Of a stretch of DNA of 64,000 nt, positions 33,109 to 41,184 are shown piece by piece. The stretch spans positions 9,250 to 73,249 of the forward strand of contig CAKTCK010000007.1 of the NCBI GenBank assembly GCA_934539245.1, read 5' to 3'. Origin of the DNA: an uncultured Faecalibacterium sp. (GTDB lineage Bacteria > Bacillota > Clostridia > Oscillospirales > Ruminococcaceae). Each line of letters begins with the position of its first letter. The first letter of the stretch is position 1. The position numbers were made by a program, and so were the translations under genes. Under the pieces are notes generated by a model that saw only the letters and a list, made by a program, of their open reading frames with translations, was not told the origin of the DNA and did no database searches.

Positions 33109-33137
33109 AGTATATCCTTTTTTGTGCGCATTGTCAA
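33109..33137 (-). promoter_or_regulatory. Promoter of the thrE operon
   Basis: On the minus strand TTGACA (33132-33137) and TATACT (33109-33114) are exactly 17 bases apart. Transcription would begin near 33102. Confidence 0.85.
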
Positions 33138-33199
33138 GCAAAACGGGCGCAGCAAAAGGCCGGAAGCCATATCCCTACCAAAAAACTTCGTTGGGGGTG

Positions 33200-33228
33200 T
33201 TGACAAATGCCGCCGATGGGTTTATTAT
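33200..33228 (+). promoter_or_regulatory. Promoter of the methionine T-box operon
   Basis: TTGACA (33200-33205) and TATTAT (33223-33228) with a 17-base spacer, just ahead of the T-box leader. Confidence 0.85.
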
Positions 33229-33235
33229 AGTGTCA

Positions 33236-33543
33236 ATATCACAAAAATGGCTGTGAAGAGAAGAGTAGGCCTTCGCATTGATCCTTACCAGAGAGCCCGG
33301 GCGGTGGAAAAGGGCAGGAAACAGGAAGCTGAAAATGGTCTCGGAGCCGTGCGGATGAGGCGCAGGAGTGCTAAGCCCGCAACGGGATGCGCCCGTTACA
33401 GCGTCCGGCTGTAAGCAGCACACGCTGCCGCAGCATCGAGGCTGTATCCGTAAGGATGCAGTGAACCAAGGTGGTACCACGGAAGTATGTTCATGCCTCC
33501 GTCCTTGCAGAGCCTAAGGCTTGTAAGGACGGGGGCATTTTTT
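33236..33543 (+). promoter_or_regulatory. T-box leader, methionine-specific
   Basis: A complete T-box. Stem I contains AGAGAG (about 33291) and a probable specifier ATG at 33335-33337 in the context GAAA-ATG-G. The T-box proper AAGGTGGTACCACGG lies at 33468-33482, inside an antiterminator. The terminator is a long hairpin (GCCTCCGTCCTTGCA with TTGTAAGGACGGGGGC, 33495-33537) followed by a run of T. UGGU would pair with the NCCA end of a tRNA whose discriminator base is A, as in tRNA-Met. Uncharged tRNA-Met should allow read-through into metQ-metN-metI. Confidence 0.92.
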
Positions 33544-33628
33544 CATGCGTCCGTTCAAGGCCGCGCGCGGAAAGGTGCCGTGCGGGCCGCTGTACATAAT
33601 AGAGAACAAATAGAGAGGGAACAAAACT

Positions 33629-34543
33629 ATGATTACTCGTCGCAATTTTCTGAAAGTTACCGGTGTGGCAGCCGCAGCCGCTGCCCTGACTGCCTGCGGT
33701 GGTTCTTCTTCCACTGCTTCTTCTGCTGCTGCATCCGGCAGCGTGGCATCCTCTGCCGCAGCTAAGCTGGATAAGATCAAGGTGGCTGTGCCCAACGATA
33801 CCACCAACGAAGCTCGCGCCCTGACCCTGCTGGAGAAGAACGGCTTCTTCAAGCTGAAGGCAGACGCCGGCCTGACCGCCACCAAGAACGACATTGAGGA
33901 GAATCCCCTGAACGTCACCGTGGACGAGGTGGAGGCCGCTCAGGTGCCCAACGTCCTGCAGGACGAGGACTACGCCGTCATCAACTCGAACTACGCCATC
34001 TCTGCCGGTCTGGATCCCATGACCGATGCACTGGCCATGGAGGACGGCTCCTCTGCTTACGTCAACATTCTGGTCTGCAAGGACGGCAATCAGGAGGAGC
34101 CCAAGATCAAGGCTCTGGCCGCTGCCCTGCAGAGCCAGAAGGTGAAGGACTTCATGGACGAGACCTACAAGGGCGCCGTGGTGTCCGTTGTGGAGAACCC
34201 CACCGACGGTTATGATTCCACTGTGGACTACGATGCCCTGAACGGCCAGACCGTCAGCTGCGCCGCTACTCCCGCTCCCCACTGCGAGGTGCTGGAGATC
34301 TGCAAGGAGATCCTTGCCGCCAAGGGCATCACGCTAGATATCCAGGAGTACGACGACTATGTGATCCCCAACCAGATCGTCGAGGACGGCCAGGTAGACA
34401 CCAACTACTTCCAGCATCAGCCGTATCTGGACAACTTCAACGCCGAAAAGGGTACCCATCTGGTATCTGTTGCCGGTATTCACGTGGAGCCCATGGGCAT
34501 CTACGGCGGCAAGCAGGACAGTCTGGCACCCATCGAGGGATAA
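33629..34543 (+). CDS. metQ: Methionine-binding lipoprotein MetQ, circularly permuted
   Basis: A 304-residue lipoprotein: signal peptide with TRRNFLKVTG, lipobox Cys23, Ser/Ala linker to about 45. Residues 46-186 match the half that is C-terminal in ordinary MetQ (KVAVPNDTTNEARALTLLEK, ENPLNVTVDEVEAAQVPNVL, then YKGAV). After an 18-residue joint, residues 207-304 match the half that is normally N-terminal (ATPAPHCEVLEI, DYVIPNQIVEDGQVDTNYFQ, GIHVEPMGIYGGK). The reading frame is unbroken and all blocks are conserved, so the protein looks functional. It should bind methionine for MetNI. Start ATG follows AGAGAGGGAA. Context (T-box upstream, metN and metI downstream) confirms the role. Confidence 0.92.
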   Translation: MITRRNFLKVTGVAAAAAALTACGGSSSTASSAAASGSVASSAAAKLDKIKVAVPNDTTNEARALTLLEKNGFFKLKADAGLTATKNDIEENPLNVTVDEVEAAQVPNVLQDEDYAVINSNYAISAGLDPMTDALAMEDGSSAYVNILVCKDGNQEEPKIKALAAALQSQKVKDFMDETYKGAVVSVVENPTDGYDSTVDYDALNGQTVSCAATPAPHCEVLEICKEILAAKGITLDIQEYDDYVIPNQIVEDGQVDTNYFQHQPYLDNFNAEKGTHLVSVAGIHVEPMGIYGGKQDSLAPIEG

Positions 34544-34570
34544 GCTAGGTAATCTAAAGGAGCAATTTCT

Positions 34571-35584
34571 GTGATCGAACTCAAGTACCTTTCCAAGACC
34601 TTCCAGATGAAGGATGGCGCGGTGAAAGCGCTGCAGAACATCAACCTCACCATTCCCGATGGCTCCATCTATGGCATCATCGGTATGTCCGGTGCGGGCA
34701 AATCCACGCTGGTGCGCTGCATCAACCTGTTGGAGCGCCCCACCGGCGGCAGTGTGGTGATCGACGGCGTGGCTATGGAGACCTTGTCTCCCGCCTCGCT
34801 GCGCAAGCGCCGCCGGGAGATCACCATGATCTTCCAGCAGTTCAACCTGCTTATGCAGCGCACCTGCCTGAAGAACGTCTGCTTCCCCATGGAACTGGCA
34901 GGCGTAAAGAAGGCCGAGGCGGAAAAGCGTGCCATGGAGCTGCTGGAGATGGTGGGTCTGCCGGATAAGGCCAACGCCTACCCGGCACAGCTGTCCGGCG
35001 GTCAGAAGCAGCGCATCGCCATTGCCCGCGCACTGGCCACCAACCCCAAGGTGCTGCTGTGCGATGAGGCCACCAGTGCGCTGGACCCCAACACAACCCA
35101 CTCCATCCTGACCCTCATCAAGGATATCAACCGCAAGCTGGGCATCACTGTGGTGGTCATTACCCACCAGATGAGCGTGGTAGAGGAAATCTGCGACAGC
35201 GTGGCCATTCTGGACGGCGGTGTGGTCGTGGAACAGGGCTCGGTACAGGAAATTTTTGCAAACCCCAAAACGGCGGCTGCCAAGCGTCTAGTGGCTCCCA
35301 ACGGCGGCAGCGCAGCGCGGGATCTTTCCTGCTTTGCGCCGGATGACCATGTGGTGCGCGTTACCTTCAACGGTTCCTCCACCGCAAAGCCGCTGGTGGC
35401 AAGCCTTGCCGCCGAAAAAGGCATTCTGGTGTCGGTGCTCAGCGCCGATACCCGCGATCTGAGCGGTCAGTGCTACGGCTCCATGCTGCTCAAGCTGCCC
35501 GCAGAGCTTGCAGTTGCACAGCAGGCAGTGGAATATATGCGCAGCCAGTCCGGCGTAACGGTAGAGGAGGTGACCGGTATATGA
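34571..35584 (+). CDS. metN: Methionine ABC transporter ATPase MetN
   Basis: A 337-residue ATPase. Walker A GMSGAGKST, signature [16 protein letters not shown] and Walker B KVLLCDEATSALDP are intact. The C-terminal 100 residues form the NIL/ACT-like domain (VVRVTFNGSSTAKPLVASLA) that senses methionine and shuts the transporter in MetN proteins. It starts with GTG after AAAGGAG. It overlaps metI by four bases. Confidence 0.95.
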   Translation: MIELKYLSKTFQMKDGAVKALQNINLTIPDGSIYGIIGMSGAGKSTLVRCINLLERPTGGSVVIDGVAMETLSPASLRKRRREITMIFQQFNLLMQRTCLKNVCFPMELAGVKKAEAEKRAMELLEMVGLPDKANAYPAQLSGGQKQRIAIARALATNPKVLLCDEATSALDPNTTHSILTLIKDINRKLGITVVVITHQMSVVEEICDSVAILDGGVVVEQGSVQEIFANPKTAAAKRLVAPNGGSAARDLSCFAPDDHVVRVTFNGSSTAKPLVASLAAEKGILVSVLSADTRDLSGQCYGSMLLKLPAELAVAQQAVEYMRSQSGVTVEEVTGI

Positions 35585-36237
35585 ATATCGCAGCTTACGG
35601 CTTTGCCATCTGGGAGACCTTTTATGTAACGGTGCTCTCCACCGCCTTTGCGCTGGTGCTGGGTCTGCCGCTGGGCGTGCTGCTGGTAGCCGGTGACAAG
35701 GACGGCATTCTGCCCCTGCCCGGCTGGCTGATGCACCTGATCAATATCGTCATCAACATCCTGCGCAGCGTGCCCTTCCTGATTTTGATGATCTGCGTGT
35801 TCCCGCTTACCCGCGCCATCGTGGGCACTACGGTGGGCACCAAGGCTACCATCGTTCCGCTGGTGGTCGCCGCCTTCCCCTTTGTGGCACGTTTGGTGGA
35901 GACCAGTCTGCGGGAGCTGGACGAGGGCGTGGTGGAAGCGGCCCAGAGCATGGGTGCTACTCCATTCCAGATTATCACCAAGGTCATGATCCCGGAGTGC
36001 CTGCCCGGCCTGATCTCCAGCATGACCACCGCACTGACCACCATTCTGGGCTATTCTGCCATGTCCGGCGTCATCGGCGGCGGCGGTCTGGGCAAGATCG
36101 CCCTTTCCTACGGCTATTACCGCTACCAGACTAACATCATGATCGTCTGCGTGGTGCTGCTGGTGCTGATGGTGCAGGCGTTCCAGTCTGTGGGTACCCT
36201 GTGGGCCACCAAGAGCGATAAGCGCCTGCGGAAATAA
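35581..36237 (+). CDS. metI: Methionine ABC transporter permease MetI
   Basis: A 218-residue five-helix permease. The ATPase contact loop ELDEGVVEAAQSMGATPFQI and the ending GGGGLGKIALSYGYYRYQTNIM are diagnostic for MetI. The ATG at 35581 lies inside the metN stop (ATGA overlap), so the two are translationally coupled. Confidence 0.95.
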   Translation: MNIAAYGFAIWETFYVTVLSTAFALVLGLPLGVLLVAGDKDGILPLPGWLMHLINIVINILRSVPFLILMICVFPLTRAIVGTTVGTKATIVPLVVAAFPFVARLVETSLRELDEGVVEAAQSMGATPFQIITKVMIPECLPGLISSMTTALTTILGYSAMSGVIGGGGLGKIALSYGYYRYQTNIMIVCVVLLVLMVQAFQSVGTLWATKSDKRLRK

Positions 36238-36252
36238 AAAGCTTTGATTTTT

Positions 36253-36291
36253 CGATTCCCCGCCGGAGGCAGCCCCTCCTGCGGGGAATCG
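36253..36291 (+). other. Long hairpin between metI and metY
   Basis: CGATTCCCCGC-GGAGG pairs with CCTCC-GCGGGGAATCG around a 5-base loop with one bulge per side. No T-run follows, so it is not a standard terminator. It may shield the metQNI messenger 3' end or mark an RNA processing site before metY. Confidence 0.5.
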
Positions 36292-36329
36292 TCCTTCCCG
36301 ACCAAAAAACCAGCAAAGGAGTATGTTGT

Positions 36330-37604
36330 ATGAATCGTGATACCATCTGTGTGCAGGGCGGCTACACCCCCGGCAACGGCGAACCCCGTCAGATCCCCAT
36401 CATCCAGTCCACCACCTTCAAGTACGCCACCAGCGAGGACATGGGAAAGCTGTTCGATCTGGAGGCAGACGGCTATTTCTATTCCCGCCTGCAGAACCCC
36501 ACCTGCGACATGGTAGCCAAAAAGATCTGTGAGCTGGAGGGCGGTACTGCCGCTATGCTTACCTCCAGCGGACAGGCTGCAAACTTCTTTGCCCTGTTCA
36601 ATATCTGTGAGGTAGGGGACCACATCGTGGCCTCCAGCACCATCTACGGCGGCACCTTCAACCTCATCTCGGTCACCATGGCAAAGATGGGCATCACCGC
36701 CACCTTCGTAGACCCCCTGTGCACCGAGGAGGAGCTGAACGCCGCCTTCCAGCCCAACACCAAGGTGGTGTTCGGTGAGACCATCGCAAACCCCGCCCTG
36801 ACCGTGCTGGACATTGAAAAGTTCGCCAAGGCCGCCCACGCCCACGGTGTACCGCTGATGGTGGATAACACCTTCCCCACGCCGGTCAACTGCCGCCCCT
36901 TTGAGTGGGGCGCGGACATCGTGACCCACTCCACCACCAAGTATATGGATGGCCATGGCGCAGTGCTGGGCGGTGCCATCGTGGACGGCGGTAAGTTCGA
37001 CTGGATGTCCCACGCCGAGAAGTTCCCGGGTCTGTGCACCCCGGACGACAGCTACCACGGCATCACCTATGCCGAGCGCTTCGGCAAAGAGGGAGCTTTC
37101 ATCACTAAGGCCACTGCGCAGCTCATGCGGGACTTCGGCTCCATGCAGTCCCCCATGAATGCCTATATGCTGAACCTTGGTCTGGAAAGCCTGCACGTTC
37201 GGATGCAGCGCCACTGCGCCAACGGCATGGCAGTGGCACAGTTCTTGGAAAACCACCCCAAGGTGGCTTATGTGAACTACTGCGAGCTGGAAAGCAGTCC
37301 CTACCACGCACTGGCACAGAAGTACCTGCCAAACGGCAGCTGCGGCGTGGTGAGCTTTGGTCTGGCCGGCGGACGTCAGGCTGCCAGCACCTTTATGAAG
37401 GAGCTGAAGCTTGCCGCCATCGAGACCCATGTGGCAGATGCCCGCACCTGCTGCCTGAATCCCGCTTCCAGCACCCACCGTCAGATGAACGACGAGCAGC
37501 TGGCTGCCGCCGGTGTGCCCGCCGAGCTGGTGCGTATGAGCTGCGGTCTGGAATCCGCCGAGGATCTCATCGCCGATATCGCACAGGCGTTGGATAAGGT
37601 ATGA
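36330..37604 (+). CDS. metY: O-acetylhomoserine sulfhydrylase MetY
   Basis: PLP-dependent enzyme that makes homocysteine from O-acetylhomoserine and sulfide. The 424-residue length and the start pattern TICVQGGYTPGNGEPRQIPI are typical of the homocysteine synthase branch of the Cys/Met metabolism family. The phosphate-binding SSGQAANFF (about 79-87), the aspartate in MVDNTFPTPV and the PLP lysine in HSTTKYMDGHG are intact. AAAGGAG precedes the ATG. It follows metI by 92 bases and precedes metA. Confidence 0.93.
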   Translation: MNRDTICVQGGYTPGNGEPRQIPIIQSTTFKYATSEDMGKLFDLEADGYFYSRLQNPTCDMVAKKICELEGGTAAMLTSSGQAANFFALFNICEVGDHIVASSTIYGGTFNLISVTMAKMGITATFVDPLCTEEELNAAFQPNTKVVFGETIANPALTVLDIEKFAKAAHAHGVPLMVDNTFPTPVNCRPFEWGADIVTHSTTKYMDGHGAVLGGAIVDGGKFDWMSHAEKFPGLCTPDDSYHGITYAERFGKEGAFITKATAQLMRDFGSMQSPMNAYMLNLGLESLHVRMQRHCANGMAVAQFLENHPKVAYVNYCELESSPYHALAQKYLPNGSCGVVSFGLAGGRQAASTFMKELKLAAIETHVADARTCCLNPASSTHRQMNDEQLAAAGVPAELVRMSCGLESAEDLIADIAQALDKV

Positions 37605-37618
37605 TTCCCTCTCGTGAA

Positions 37619-37715
37619 AATACATTTGTCGCGGCCAATAGGCCGCGACAAATGTGAAATCAAAAATCATGATACCCCTGAAGATGGCAAAGCGAACGCG
37701 GAGCTATTTTTGAAT
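37619..37715. repeat. Paired palindromic repeat, copy A
   Basis: A perfect 15-base stem (ACATTTGTCGCGGCC with its complement, loop AATA, 37622-37655), then GAAATC, about 25 AT-rich bases, GATACC, and a second short palindrome around GATGGCAAAGCGAACGCGG-AGCTAT ending in TTTTTGAATC. The same arrangement recurs at 42483-42588. It fills the metY-metA gap. No T-run follows the first stem, so this is more a REP-like element than a terminator. Confidence 0.6.
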
Positions 37716-37740
37716 CGTCTAGCAAAGGAGCGACTCCCAT

Positions 37741-38676
37741 ATGCCGCTGATCATCCCCAAGACCTTACCCGCCTTTGACGCCCTGTATGAAGAAAACGTC
37801 TTTGTCATGCACCGGGAGCGGGCGCTGGCGCAGCATATCCGCCCGCTGGAAATTCTGATCCTGAACCTGATGCCCACTAAGATCGCCACCGAGACCCAGA
37901 TTGCCCGGCTGCTGGCAAACACTCCGCTGCAGGTGCACATGACCCTGCTGCAAACAGCCAGCCACTCTGCTACCCATGTGTCGGCTGCACACCTTGAGGC
38001 TTTTTACAAGACCTTTGACGAGGTGAAGAACAACCGCTACGACGGCATGATCATCACCGGTGCGCCGGTGGAGACCATGGATTTTGAGCAGGTGGACTAT
38101 TGGAACGAGCTGTGCGAGATCATGGACTTCAGCGAAACGAACGTCTACTCCACCCTCCATGTCTGCTGGGGCGCACAGGCCGGGTTGTACTACCACTACG
38201 GCGTGCGCAAGCAGCTGCTGCCGGAAAAGATGTTCGGCGTGTTCGAGCACCGGGTCATCCGTCCGGCAAACCCGCTGGTGCGCGGCTTTGATGAGGTGTT
38301 CTATGCCCCCCACAGCCGCCACACCGGCATCTGCCGGGAAGATGTGGATAACTGCGCCGCCTTGCGCATTCTGGCCGAGAGCGATGTCGCCGGGCCCTTC
38401 CTCATGAGCACCGAGAACGGGCGGCAGATCTTTGTCACTGGTCACCCGGAGTATGATAAGTACACGCTGGATGCCGAGTATAAGCGGGACGTAGCCAAGG
38501 GTCTGCCCATCCATGTGCCCGCCAACTACTACCCGGACGACGACCCCGCAAAGCCGCCGCTGTTCCGCTGGCGTGCCCACGCCCACCTGCTGTATGAAAA
38601 CTGGTTGAACTACTACGTCTACCAGAACACTCCCTACGATCTGGGAGATATCCAGCGAGTAAAACACGAGAAGTAA
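37741..38676 (+). CDS. metA: Homoserine O-acetyltransferase MetA
   Basis: A 311-residue acyltransferase that activates homoserine for methionine synthesis; in Firmicutes this family usually uses acetyl-CoA despite the succinyltransferase name. Glutamine amidotransferase-like fold with the catalytic Cys in [16 protein letters not shown], the catalytic His in [17 protein letters not shown], and the early motif [13 protein letters not shown]. It supplies MetY. AAAGGAGC precedes the ATG. A perfect 21-base terminator stem follows. Confidence 0.95.
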   Translation: MPLIIPKTLPAFDALYEENVFVMHRERALAQHIRPLEILILNLMPTKIATETQIARLLANTPLQVHMTLLQTASHSATHVSAAHLEAFYKTFDEVKNNRYDGMIITGAPVETMDFEQVDYWNELCEIMDFSETNVYSTLHVCWGAQAGLYYHYGVRKQLLPEKMFGVFEHRVIRPANPLVRGFDEVFYAPHSRHTGICREDVDNCAALRILAESDVAGPFLMSTENGRQIFVTGHPEYDKYTLDAEYKRDVAKGLPIHVPANYYPDDDPAKPPLFRWRAHAHLLYENWLNYYVYQNTPYDLGDIQRVKHEK

Positions 38677-38720
38677 ATAACAAAAAGGCGATGCCGCAGG
38701 GCATCGCCTTTTTGTTATTT
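38675..38720. terminator. Bidirectional terminator after metA
   Basis: A perfect 21-base palindromic arm (AAATAACAAAAAGGCGATGCC and its complement) around GCAG. It overlaps the metA stop codon on one side and reaches the end of the flavin reductase-like gene on the other. Confidence 0.9.
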
Positions 38721-39299
38721 CTTACGTTTTGCGGTCTTTTTCTTGCGCACGCTGTAACCAAAGGTGCCCAGCTTTTTGCCGAGCGCCAGATACTCCCCGT
38801 GGCTGTACACAATGAGGTTTGCCTTATCCAGACACAGCTTGCCTTTTTCGTCCAGCAGGCTCTCGTCCACATCGCAGGCCACCACCTCGGCCAAGAACAG
38901 GTCGTGGCTGCCCAGCGGGATGCGCTGGGTGATGCGGCACTCCAGATTGACCGGGCTTTCTTCCAGCACCGGGCAGTCGGTCAGTACGCTGCCGGGGGCG
39001 GCGTGCAGGCCGCAGGCGGCAAACTTGTCCACCTCGCGGCCGCTCTTCACGCCGCACCAGTCGATGGCGCGCACCAGTTTTTCGGTGGGCAGATTGATGG
39101 CGAACTGCCCGCTCTCGCACAGCAGCTGATGGCTGTACCGCTCCGGGCGCACGCTGATGGATACCATGCTGGGCTGGGTGCAGATGGTGCCTGTCCAGCC
39201 GATGGTGATAAGGTTGGGCTTATCCAGCCCGCCGCAGGATACCAGTACCGGCGGCTCCGGGTTCAAAAGGGTGCTGCCCTTCCAGCTTTGCTTGCTCAT
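38715..39299 (-). CDS. Flavin reductase-like FMN-binding protein
   Basis: A 194-residue split-barrel flavoprotein. The order of motifs, VLVSCGGLDKPNLITIGWTG near the N-terminus, YSHQLLCESGQFAINLPT in the middle and HDLFLAEVVACDVDE, fits the flavin reductase-like/flavoredoxin family found in anaerobes. It probably transfers electrons with FMN. Start 39299 follows AAAGGAAA and overlaps the glycosyltransferase stop by four bases (ATGA), so they are co-translated despite no functional link I can see. The tail is very basic (KKKTAKRKK). Confidence 0.85.
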   Translation of the reverse strand: MSKQSWKGSTLLNPEPPVLVSCGGLDKPNLITIGWTGTICTQPSMVSISVRPERYSHQLLCESGQFAINLPTEKLVRAIDWCGVKSGREVDKFAACGLHAAPGSVLTDCPVLEESPVNLECRITQRIPLGSHDLFLAEVVACDVDESLLDEKGKLCLDKANLIVYSHGEYLALGKKLGTFGYSVRKKKTAKRKK

Positions 39300-40276
39300 C
39301 CGTGATATTTCCTTTCGTAGGGAGCCCATGTGCGCTCCGAGATGATATAGCGCGGGCGGGCTTTCGTTTCCATATAGATCTTGCCGATATACTCGCCGAT
39401 CACGCCCAGACACACCAGCTGTACGCCGCCCATAAAGCAGACGATGCAGACGGTGGACGCCCAGCCTGCCACACTGCTGCCCATGGCAGCGCATACGATG
39501 GCCCAGATGACCCCGATAAAGCTGACAAGGCTTACCGCGATGCCCGCCCCGGTGATAATGCGGATGGGCTTGTTGGAAAGGCTGGTAATGCCGTCAAAAG
39601 CCAGCGCCAGCATCTTGCTCAGGGGGTAGTGGCTCTCGCCGGCCAGACGCTCGTGGCGCTCGTAGCTGACCACATCGTGGGCAAAGCCCACCAGCGGCAC
39701 CATGCCCCGCAAAAAAATGTTGACCTCCTTGTAATCCGCAAAGCTTTCCAGCACGCGGGTACTGATCAGGCGGTAGTCTGCGTGGTTGAACACGATATCC
39801 GCGCCCAAGGCGTTCATCACATGATAAAAGCCCTCGGCGGTGAACCGCTTGAAGAAGGTGTCGGTGTCCCGGCGGCTGCGCACGCCGTACACCACCTCGG
39901 CACCGTCCAGATACTTTTTCACCATCTCGTCCATGGCGTTGATGTCGTCCTGACCGTCGCAGTCGATGGAGATGGTAATATCGCAGCTGTCGCTGTGCAG
40001 CGCCTCCATCAGCCCTGCCAGCACGGCGTTCTGGTGGCCGCGGTTGCGGCTCTGGGAAATGCCGATATAGTGCTCGTCCTGCGCGGCAAAGCCTTGGATC
40101 AGCTCCCACGTTCTGTCGCGGGAGCCGTCGTTGACAAAGAGCACCCGGCTTTTATCGCTGACCAGCCCCTGTGCGGTCAGACTGTGGATCTTTTCCAGAA
40201 ACATGGGTGCTGTAATGGGCAGCACCTGCTCCTCATTGTAGCAGGGGATCACGATCCAAAGAACAGGCTTGGACAT
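39296..40276 (-). CDS. Family 2 glycosyltransferase, GtrB/DPM1-like membrane enzyme
   Basis: A 326-residue enzyme with a GT-A domain (IVIPCYNEE at about 8-16; SIDCDGQDDINAMDEM with the DxD-like Asp residues near 105-120) and two C-terminal membrane helices (about 235-300). This matches polyprenyl-phosphate sugar synthases that load glucose or similar sugars on undecaprenyl phosphate for cell-wall decoration. No flippase or GT-C partner adjoins. AAGGAG precedes the ATG at 40276. Confidence 0.9.
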   Translation of the reverse strand: MSKPVLWIVIPCYNEEQVLPITAPMFLEKIHSLTAQGLVSDKSRVLFVNDGSRDRTWELIQGFAAQDEHYIGISQSRNRGHQNAVLAGLMEALHSDSCDITISIDCDGQDDINAMDEMVKKYLDGAEVVYGVRSRRDTDTFFKRFTAEGFYHVMNALGADIVFNHADYRLISTRVLESFADYKEVNIFLRGMVPLVGFAHDVVSYERHERLAGESHYPLSKMLALAFDGITSLSNKPIRIITGAGIAVSLVSFIGVIWAIVCAAMGSSVAGWASTVCIVCFMGGVQLVCLGVIGEYIGKIYMETKARPRYIISERTWAPYERKYHG

Positions 40277-40316
40277 TGCTTGATTGCTCCTTAAATATAA
40301 AATAGCTGGCAGAAAG

Positions 40317-40997
40317 TCACTGCACCATCTGCTGCAAGGCATCCGGCTCCAGCAGCTTGAAGCTGCTGCGGTAGGTGTCGATGAGACCTTCTTTTTGCAT
40401 GGTGCTCAGCTCCCGGGAAAGGGCGCTGCGGTCGCAGTTGAGGTAATCCGACAGCTGGATGCGGGAGAAGGGGATGCTGAAGGTCAGGCTGTGGGCGCGG
40501 GCGGCCTCGCTGAGCAGATACGCCGCCACCTTGGCGCGCAGGCTCTTCATCACCAGCAGGTCGATGCGGCGGGAGAGGGAAAAATATTTATCGCTGATGG
40601 TGCGCACAAGGTTCTGCACCACCCGCTGGTGGGCTGGGCTGCCGTCCGAGAGCAGCAGCCGCTCGTAGGGCAGCAGCAGCACCTCGCAGGGGGCGGCAGC
40701 CAGCACGGTGACCGGGCTGGACAGGCTGGAGCCTCCCAGCACATCCCCGAACACCCCGCCCGGCTCCACCCGGGCGATGGGGATGCGTGCCCCGCCCGGT
40801 GCCGGGCGGTAGGCCTCCAGTTCGCCGGACAGCACGATGCCTACCCGGCGGCTGGGCTCCCCCGCCAGCACAAGGGCTTCGCCCTTGCCGTAGCTGCGCA
40901 CACTGGCCCCCAGCCGGGACAGCAGCGTGCTGAGCTCCGCAGCGGAAAGGCCCGCGAACAGCGTGGTAGTTTGTAACAGCGGCAGATAATTATTCAT
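40317..40997 (-). CDS. Crp/Fnr family transcriptional regulator
   Basis: A 226-residue regulator with an N-terminal cyclic-nucleotide-binding-like barrel (LFAGLSAAELSTLLSRLGAS onward; EPGGVFGDVLGG) and a C-terminal HTH (FSRIQLSDYLNCDRSALSRELSTMQKEG). No Cys cluster of the Fnr type is seen at the N-terminus, and the effector is unknown. The ATG at 40997 has GGAG 7 bases upstream. It is divergent from a solute-binding protein gene, with a palindrome between them. Confidence 0.88.
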   Translation of the reverse strand: MNNYLPLLQTTTLFAGLSAAELSTLLSRLGASVRSYGKGEALVLAGEPSRRVGIVLSGELEAYRPAPGGARIPIARVEPGGVFGDVLGGSSLSSPVTVLAAAPCEVLLLPYERLLLSDGSPAHQRVVQNLVRTISDKYFSLSRRIDLLVMKSLRAKVAAYLLSEAARAHSLTFSIPFSRIQLSDYLNCDRSALSRELSTMQKEGLIDTYRSSFKLLEPDALQQMVQ

Positions 40998-41041
40998 CGC
41001 AACTCCGCAGAGAAAATAGTGTTCTCCGCAGCCTCCTGCAA

Positions 41042-41058
41042 TTGCGTTGCACACGCAA
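41042..41058. promoter_or_regulatory. Palindrome between the Crp/Fnr gene and the solute-binding protein gene
   Basis: TTGCGT-TGCAC-ACGCAA is a 17-base inverted repeat with 6-base arms, near the likely -35 of the rightward gene (a TATTATA box follows at 41074). Its size and position suit a Crp/Fnr-type dimer site. Confidence 0.5.
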
Positions 41059-41184
41059 CGGTATTTTTACCCCTATTATAGTAAACTGGAACGCGCAAAG
41101 CAAATGATTTTGCAAAATTTTTCAAAAAAAGACCGGTTTCCGCTTCCTGTACCGGGGCGTGCCGGGTGTGAAAAGGAGTATATC

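Noticed and set aside
33629..34543. metQ as a frameshifted, truncated or misassembled gene
   Set aside because: The frame is intact, the signal peptide joins cleanly, each conserved block occurs once, and the ends match the beginning and end of the permuted halves. A permutation explains this better, though resequencing would settle it.
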